The notes beneath the pieces were generated by a model. It was not told where the DNA came from, did no database searches, and saw only the letters and a list, made by a program, of their open reading frames with translations. Shown here piece by piece: positions 59,228 to 64,000 of a stretch of 64,000 nt of DNA. The position numbers and the translations under genes are program-made. The DNA lies in assembly GCF_030812195.1 (NCBI RefSeq), contig NZ_JAUSSF010000001.1, positions 1,054,001 to 1,118,000 on the forward strand, in the 5' to 3' direction. The stretch comes from Chryseobacterium lathyri (lineage in GTDB: Bacteria > Bacteroidota > Bacteroidia > Flavobacteriales > Weeksellaceae). How positions within the stretch are numbered: the first letter of the stretch is position 1; the number at the start of each line of letters is the position of its first letter.

Positions 59228-60739
59228 ATGAAGCTTTTTAATGTTATTAATTCTGAACAAAATTATGGAAAAATTAAAATTCAAAAGGATATTTTAAAAA
59301 CAAATCCAAATTGGCAAAAACATTTCAAAGAAATTGAGTTAATTGATTATCAAAATGTAAAAGTCAATATTTACATTCATACTTACATAGATTTTTTAAA
59401 AATTTTCAAAAACTTGGAGTTTAATTATTACCTAATAGAAAAAGAAAAAAACAAATTTTTAACATCGGAGAAATATATTGAAAAGAATTATTTTGGTGAC
59501 ATTAAAATTTTAGAGACCATTCTTTTTTCAAAGAATGGTCAAGAAGAGCATAACGGACAACTTACTCGGGATGAAGAAATATCTCATTTCCCAAAACATT
59601 TTGAAGTTATATCAGGTGATTTAATTTATACTTATGATAAAGTACAAGAAAAAGTTATCGATTATGTTTTCATAATAAGTGGAAGAGATTTCTATCAGTA
59701 CAATAAAAAAGATTATTTTAATAATTTATATAAATTTTTGAAAGAAGATATTTACTTATTGTTCAGTGAATTAGAAAAAAATCATCTCGCAACTCTAGAA
59801 CGACAATTAAATGGAAACAATCTTATATCTCAAAATAAATTTTCAGACTTTATAAATGAAGTAGAAGTTTTTAAAGCTACCGCATTATCAGATTTCGAAA
59901 TTAATATTACAAAAAATGGAAATCACGATTACAACTATTTTTTGAATTATATAAACTCTTTAGAAAATAAATTTGACAACAATAATTTAATCAAATATAT
60001 AATAGTTTCTTATTTCACCGAAGATGATGTAATTAATTATCTCCAAAATAGTTTTAAAAATTTTAAGGAAAAATATATTTATGCAACTATATCTGATTAC
60101 TTTAAAAAAGATGAAAATTTCAATTTTTTCGCCAGTCGACTAACAGAAATTGATTATCATATCCTAGGAAACAATCTGTACGAAGATTTCTATTCTTTTA
60201 GACCTAAAGATAAATTTGATGAATGTGGTACATATAAAAATCATTTAGTATACTATTATGATAAAACTTTCTATTTTTTTGAATCAAAATATTTTGATTC
60301 AGATAATATTGACATGCACTTTAAGCATATGAACAAAATATTTAATAGAGACAGGGAAAATCTCTTACGACACAATACTACTGGCCATAAAGGTGATGGC
60401 TTAGAAAAGAAACTTACCACAAAAATAGAGTCTCTATCTTCAAAACCTATGAATATTTCAGCTCCGCAGAAAATAAAAATTAAAGGTAGTTTACAATCAA
60501 TTGGGTTTCTGTTTTCTGAATTAATCGAAAAAGGGTTCATTGAAGCTCCTAAAAGAAACGGTAAGGATAATACAAGCGCAATTTCTAGAATGATTTTAGA
60601 CCATTTTGAATTTATAGATAAGGAAGAACAACCAAAACCCGAAGATATACGCAAAACTCTTTTTACAGAAAATAAACTTTCATCTGATAAACAAAATCAA
60701 TTTAAAATTCCTCACATTAAAATTATCAATACGGATTAA
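59228..60739 (+). CDS. Large hypothetical protein with RteC-like C-terminus
   Basis: 503 residues, rich in Lys, Asn, Phe and Tyr, with no signal or membrane segment. The N-terminal two thirds are unrecognised (HFPKHFEVISGDLIYTYDKV, YVFIISGRDFYQYNKKDYF). The C-terminal part (about 405-500) has KIKIKGSLQSIGFLFSELIE, GFIEAPKRNGKDNTSAISR and DIRKTLFTENKL, which resembles the winged-helix-like end of RteC proteins, regulators of Bacteroides conjugative elements. The similarity is weak. Very low G+C suggests accessory DNA. Confidence 0.55.
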   Translation: MKLFNVINSEQNYGKIKIQKDILKTNPNWQKHFKEIELIDYQNVKVNIYIHTYIDFLKIFKNLEFNYYLIEKEKNKFLTSEKYIEKNYFGDIKILETILFSKNGQEEHNGQLTRDEEISHFPKHFEVISGDLIYTYDKVQEKVIDYVFIISGRDFYQYNKKDYFNNLYKFLKEDIYLLFSELEKNHLATLERQLNGNNLISQNKFSDFINEVEVFKATALSDFEINITKNGNHDYNYFLNYINSLENKFDNNNLIKYIIVSYFTEDDVINYLQNSFKNFKEKYIYATISDYFKKDENFNFFASRLTEIDYHILGNNLYEDFYSFRPKDKFDECGTYKNHLVYYYDKTFYFFESKYFDSDNIDMHFKHMNKIFNRDRENLLRHNTTGHKGDGLEKKLTTKIESLSSKPMNISAPQKIKIKGSLQSIGFLFSELIEKGFIEAPKRNGKDNTSAISRMILDHFEFIDKEEQPKPEDIRKTLFTENKLSSDKQNQFKIPHIKIINTD

Positions 60740-60861
60740 AGAAGTAACATCCTAATTTACAAATAATTATTATATTTCCTGGATAAACTGGATACTCGTT
60801 TGGATAACATTTATACTCAACAATAATTAATCTTTGCATTATCAATTAACAAATATTGCAA

Positions 60862-61080
60862 ATGAGTATAATTACATTTACTGAAAAAAATCAGACAAAA
60901 TTTAATGAAGAAATCTTAACAAATTCCCATCAAGAACACCAAAGTAGCAGTATTTTTAGAGATACTTCCGAAATACAAATCATAGTAGCTTGTTACTTAA
61001 TTTTCAAAATGTTTCGAAAAATCAAAATGAATTTTGAAATAAATTTCAGAATTTCTGCAAGAAACAATAAACTAAAGTAA
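60862..61080 (+). CDS. 72-residue hypothetical protein
   Basis: MSIITFTEKNQTKFNEEILT, then a weakly hydrophobic IQIIVACYLIFKMFRKIK and a basic tail. The ATG at 60862 is preferred over a TTG two codons upstream. It may be a small membrane-associated protein or a gene remnant. It lies between two RteC-like proteins. Confidence 0.4.
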   Translation: MSIITFTEKNQTKFNEEILTNSHQEHQSSSIFRDTSEIQIIVACYLIFKMFRKIKMNFEINFRISARNNKLK

Positions 61081-61153
61081 TTATAAAACCTTACTGTAAT
61101 TAAAATGTAATTGACTTAAAAGAAATAAATTCTCAAAATTGCAAGAAAAAATT

Positions 61154-62098
61154 ATGATTACAGATAATATTTACTTTACACAAAAAACTTATCTAATTCT
61201 TCAGCAAATAGAAAATGAGATTAATGATGCAATAATCGCCGAAAAATTTTTATTCTCAAAATTTACCCGAGAAGAAATTTATCCCGTATACTGCTCTATT
61301 TTTTATGAATTTCCATATAGAATAATTCCTAAAAATGACTTTATTGGTATATCTATAAATGCACTAGAAGTATTAGATGGTGGCTATTCGTTTGATCAAC
61401 ATAAGGATAAAAATATACTATATGATTTCCAAATTCAAGAATTTTTAGAAAGAAGGAAATCTTTTGATCCAAAAGAATATGCAGAAACTGTTGACTTTTT
61501 TATGGATGAATTTTTTAATAGGCTAGTATTTCATTTTGATAAGTTTATAGAAAGTTCAAAGAAATTTCCTTTTTTTCTTGGTATAGATGATGAACATATT
61601 ATATTATTGAATTTGATAAAACATTATAAATCCACACTTTCAAACGAAAGTATTCAGATCGATTTTTTTTGGGCAATACAATTGCCTAAGAAAATAAATG
61701 ATCAGTTAGTACTATTACTTATTGAATACTTAGAACAGCGAGTAGCAATTTTAAATGTAAAAATAACTGATATAATATTCGAAAATAAAAACAGTATTTT
61801 CCCAGAGTTTCAAAATAAAATAATATGGAACGGTTCACAGCAACAGCTTTGCGAATTATTTTTAAAATTGAAGGACAATAAGTGGATTGAGAATTTTGAA
61901 GTAGGTAACTTGAAACTATTTGTGAGCTCACTATGCAATTTATTTGATATAAAAAAGACTAAGAAAAAAGAAACATCAGATGAAATAAATTCTCTTTATC
62001 AAATTTTTAAAGGGGAAATAATTGATGGAAGGAAGGTCTATCCATTTTTAGATAAACCTCGATATAAAAATGTTATTGAGGAGATGAATAAAAACTAG
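61154..62098 (+). CDS. Hypothetical protein, RteC-like
   Basis: 314 residues from the ATG at 61154 (a TTG lies five codons upstream). The middle contains an acidic helical region (FFMDEFFNRLVFHFDKFIES). The C-terminal part IIWNGSQQQLCELFLKLKDN, GNLKLFVSSLCNLFDI resembles the RteC C-terminal pattern, in which a WxGS-type turn precedes a helical domain. No membrane segment. A regulatory or mobile-element role is possible but unproven. Confidence 0.5.
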   Translation: MITDNIYFTQKTYLILQQIENEINDAIIAEKFLFSKFTREEIYPVYCSIFYEFPYRIIPKNDFIGISINALEVLDGGYSFDQHKDKNILYDFQIQEFLERRKSFDPKEYAETVDFFMDEFFNRLVFHFDKFIESSKKFPFFLGIDDEHIILLNLIKHYKSTLSNESIQIDFFWAIQLPKKINDQLVLLLIEYLEQRVAILNVKITDIIFENKNSIFPEFQNKIIWNGSQQQLCELFLKLKDNKWIENFEVGNLKLFVSSLCNLFDIKKTKKKETSDEINSLYQIFKGEIIDGRKVYPFLDKPRYKNVIEEMNKN

Positions 62099-62197
62099 AA
62101 CTTAAAGTATTACATATTATACAAACTTGAAAATTAATACATTATTCGGATTTTTTGCTTTATGGGAAACCATAAATATATGTGCACAAAGGTTTTG

Positions 62198-62205
62198 TAT
62201 ATTTG
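62198..62205 (+). promoter_or_regulatory. Bacteroidetes -7 box for the 62223 gene
   Basis: TATATTTG matches TAnnTTTG exactly and lies 17 bp before the start codon, which implies a very short leader. A -33 TTTG at correct spacing is not clear. Confidence 0.4.
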
Positions 62206-62222
62206 GTAAATAACAAAATTTT

Positions 62223-63230
62223 ATGAGAACTGAAAACCCAGAATTAGCAAAGATTTTTACCGATTGTGCAAAAAAAGCAAAAGAACAGGTAAATCTATGT
62301 ATGTACCCTGGATGTAATGAGAAAGCAATAAACTCTCATATTATGCAAAAAAATGGAATTCTATCATCATTAGCAGATGATCAACATTTATGGGAATCTG
62401 CTGTAGACCATTTCAACGCAGAATATATTGGATTTAAAAGAAAGGGCATTAATAAAATATATACATTTTTAGGTTTTTGCAATAGACATGATACTTCTGT
62501 TTTTCAAAAAATAGAATCAAAAGATAAAATTGATTTTAATGATTATGAGTCATGCTTGCTATTTGCATTAAGAACAGCTTGCAATGAATATCGTATTAAA
62601 GAAATAGTTATTAAACAGCAAGAATGTACTTTAAATCATCCTGATACAATTTCAAATGGAATGTTAGAAATTTCAATTAAACAAAGTAAAATTGGCCTTT
62701 GTGATTTATCTTTTTTAATTGATTCCATGTGGAATGATCTACAAAAAAATACTGAAACATTTGTTTTTGAACATAGAGAGATTGAATTATTTGAATTATG
62801 CCTAAATTCAATTTATACTTATGATACATCTCAAGAAATACAGGATCACATAATTAGGTATGGAAAAGATATGGACAGAACTTCAGAAATTTTCATTTCA
62901 TTATTTCCCTATAAAGGAAAATCAGTTTTGTTAATGGGTTACCATAAAGAAGATCTATTAAAAGTTAAATCTTTTGTTAATTTATTTTTCAAGGAAAATG
63001 AAAAAAGATTAAGAAGAAGACTTTCGAGCTTGATTACTTTTAATTGTGAAACTTGGGTATGCTCTAATAATTTATATAAAAGTAAGTTTGAAGGTTTAGA
63101 TTCTGAATTTTTTAAAACAATGCTTTTTTCAGGACAAAATGGAAATGAACGCAAAACTTTTAATGTAAATATTTTTGCGAAAGGTTTTAAAGAGGAATTT
63201 AAAAATTTTGTAAAAAAAAACATAGGCTAA
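62223..63230 (+). CDS. HNH-like zinc-motif protein, unknown function
   Basis: 335 residues. The N-terminal domain has VNLCMYPGCNEKAINSHIMQ (Cys-x4-Cys and SH), then FCNRHD, an arrangement of Cys and His like that of HNH-type zinc-binding domains. The catalytic HNH residues cannot be assigned with confidence. The remainder is mixed alpha/beta with LFPYKGKSVLLMGYHKED and ends in a basic helix. Proteins of this build occur in defence and mobile regions. Together with the next gene it may form a two-gene module. Confidence 0.5.
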   Translation: MRTENPELAKIFTDCAKKAKEQVNLCMYPGCNEKAINSHIMQKNGILSSLADDQHLWESAVDHFNAEYIGFKRKGINKIYTFLGFCNRHDTSVFQKIESKDKIDFNDYESCLLFALRTACNEYRIKEIVIKQQECTLNHPDTISNGMLEISIKQSKIGLCDLSFLIDSMWNDLQKNTETFVFEHREIELFELCLNSIYTYDTSQEIQDHIIRYGKDMDRTSEIFISLFPYKGKSVLLMGYHKEDLLKVKSFVNLFFKENEKRLRRRLSSLITFNCETWVCSNNLYKSKFEGLDSEFFKTMLFSGQNGNERKTFNVNIFAKGFKEEFKNFVKKNIG

Positions 63231-63373
63231 TATTCTATATTGCCAGGTTTGCTGAATAACTAAACCATTGAATTATTATGATTGAATTTTATTTCTTATT
63301 ACCACGATTTGTATATTATAATATTTACAATTGCTTTATTAACTTCAAATTCCATCCTCAATTATAAATAGCT

Positions 63374-64000
63374 ATGAGATTTGAACTACAATTTAAAGTT
63401 TATGGAAATTTGAAGATCATAAATGATTACATTGAAATAAAGCGTAATCCTTATACAATTAAACTTTTCAAAGACAATTTTCAATTTTACATTTCTATTT
63501 CGAAAAGAATTGATGAAAATTCAGACTGTCTTCCTAAATTACATTTTAACAATAGAATCAAAGAAGTTATTTTACCTAGAGAGGCTTCTTATAGTGAAAT
63601 GCTTGAATATATAAATCACATTGAATCTTTTGCTGCAACAGATAATAAAATTGAATACATTGACAAAGGAAATCTGGAGCTAAAATGGATACCTGAAAAT
63701 GATGAAGACCATTTTTCTCCTATTACAAGTTGTAAGAAAACTTTAGAAACTGAACAAGAGCTTGAAGCTCTATCGCAAAACTGGTTAGTTCAAACTGTTT
63801 TGCATAAAAGACATTTAGGTGAACTATTTATTCCATTTTCTTTTTTCAAAGATGCAAAAAGAATGTTCTATTTCGCAAATTACCAAACATCATTCTGCAC
63901 ATTTTATTTGATGCTAGAATATTTTTTTCACGATAAAAAACGAGGTTGGGCAATCAACAATAATGCGTACAAGCAAGATCTTTGCTTGCGTAGCAGTCTT
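63374..64000 (+). CDS. Hypothetical protein, incomplete at window end
   Basis: The open frame starts at ATG 63374 and continues for 209 codons to the last base. It reads MRFELQFKVYGNLKIINDYI, HFNNRIKEVILPREASYSEM, then LFIPFSFFKDAKRMFYFANY and GWAINNNAYKQDLCLRSSL. There is no signal peptide. It lies 143 bp after the HNH-like gene on the same strand. The family is not recognised. Confidence 0.6.
   Translation, partial: MRFELQFKVYGNLKIINDYIEIKRNPYTIKLFKDNFQFYISISKRIDENSDCLPKLHFNNRIKEVILPREASYSEMLEYINHIESFAATDNKIEYIDKGNLELKWIPENDEDHFSPITSCKKTLETEQELEALSQNWLVQTVLHKRHLGELFIPFSFFKDAKRMFYFANYQTSFCTFYLMLEYFFHDKKRGWAINNNAYKQDLCLRSSL

Noticed and set aside
1..64000. CRISPR array
   Set aside because: No regularly spaced direct repeats of 23-40 bp were seen; repeats present are palindromic intergenic elements.

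Overview
The window looks like the chromosome of a Flavobacteriia member close to Chryseobacterium. It is AT-rich, carries a SusC/SusD pair, has a type IX secretion C-terminal signal on one enzyme, uses weak Shine-Dalgarno sites and has TAnnTTTG -7 boxes. Short palindromic repeats typical of flavobacterial intergenic DNA recur, for example around GGGCTAAAGCCC and in CTTCGA..CTCAGCATGAC arms.

Positions 1-39,100 form a coherent pectin-utilisation locus. On the minus strand (9908 down to 196) one eight-gene operon encodes the whole intracellular uronate route: KduI, KduD, UxaC, KdgK, KDPG aldolase, an ExuT-like MFS transporter, UxaB and UxaA. Divergently (10792-33555, plus strand) a SusC/SusD importer is followed by a secreted pectin set: two pectin methylesterases (CE8), a PL1-type lyase, a DUF4861 protein, GH105, GH43, two CE12 acetylesterases, GH28, two alpha/beta-hydrolase esterases, a KdgF-like cupin, GH95 and a lipoprotein PL1 pectate lyase. 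A convergent minus-strand group (33625-39090) adds PL10, a second DUF4861 protein and a roughly 1000-residue PL1-like/FnIII/LamG protein with a T9SS tail. Two LacI-type palindromes centred on CAATCGATTG sit in the divergent control region, one facing each arm, and a third candidate precedes the PL1 gene. No regulator gene is in the window.

Positions 39,100-41,400 hold a cold-shock protein gene and an isolated lpxD-like gene that looks richer in G+C than its surroundings. A sequence resembling the 3' end of a tRNA follows (41376-41404), close to where conserved gene order ends.

Positions 41,400-58,700 are a polymorphic-toxin region: many small minus-strand immunity-like genes (DMP19/DUF4375, DUF4265 duplicated in tandem, DUF2750, DUF5958, a ComJ-like lipoprotein, a stand-alone EF-Tu domain III), an orphan Rhs tip with an ART-like toxin domain, and two large Rhs proteins truncated head to head at a 14-bp palindrome. 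Decayed genes are interspersed: a macro-domain protein, a DUF2750 copy, a SUFU-like fragment, YD-repeat fragments and an IS3-type orfA. A G10 tract breaks one DUF2750 gene, two in-frame stops break another small gene, and a one-base shift separates a third toxin tip from its Rhs core.

Positions 58,700-64,000 (plus strand) carry poorly characterised genes: a 503-residue and a 314-residue protein with a C-terminal segment reminiscent of RteC, an HNH-like zinc-motif protein, and an unrecognised gene that runs off the window end. No tRNA, rRNA or CRISPR array was found.
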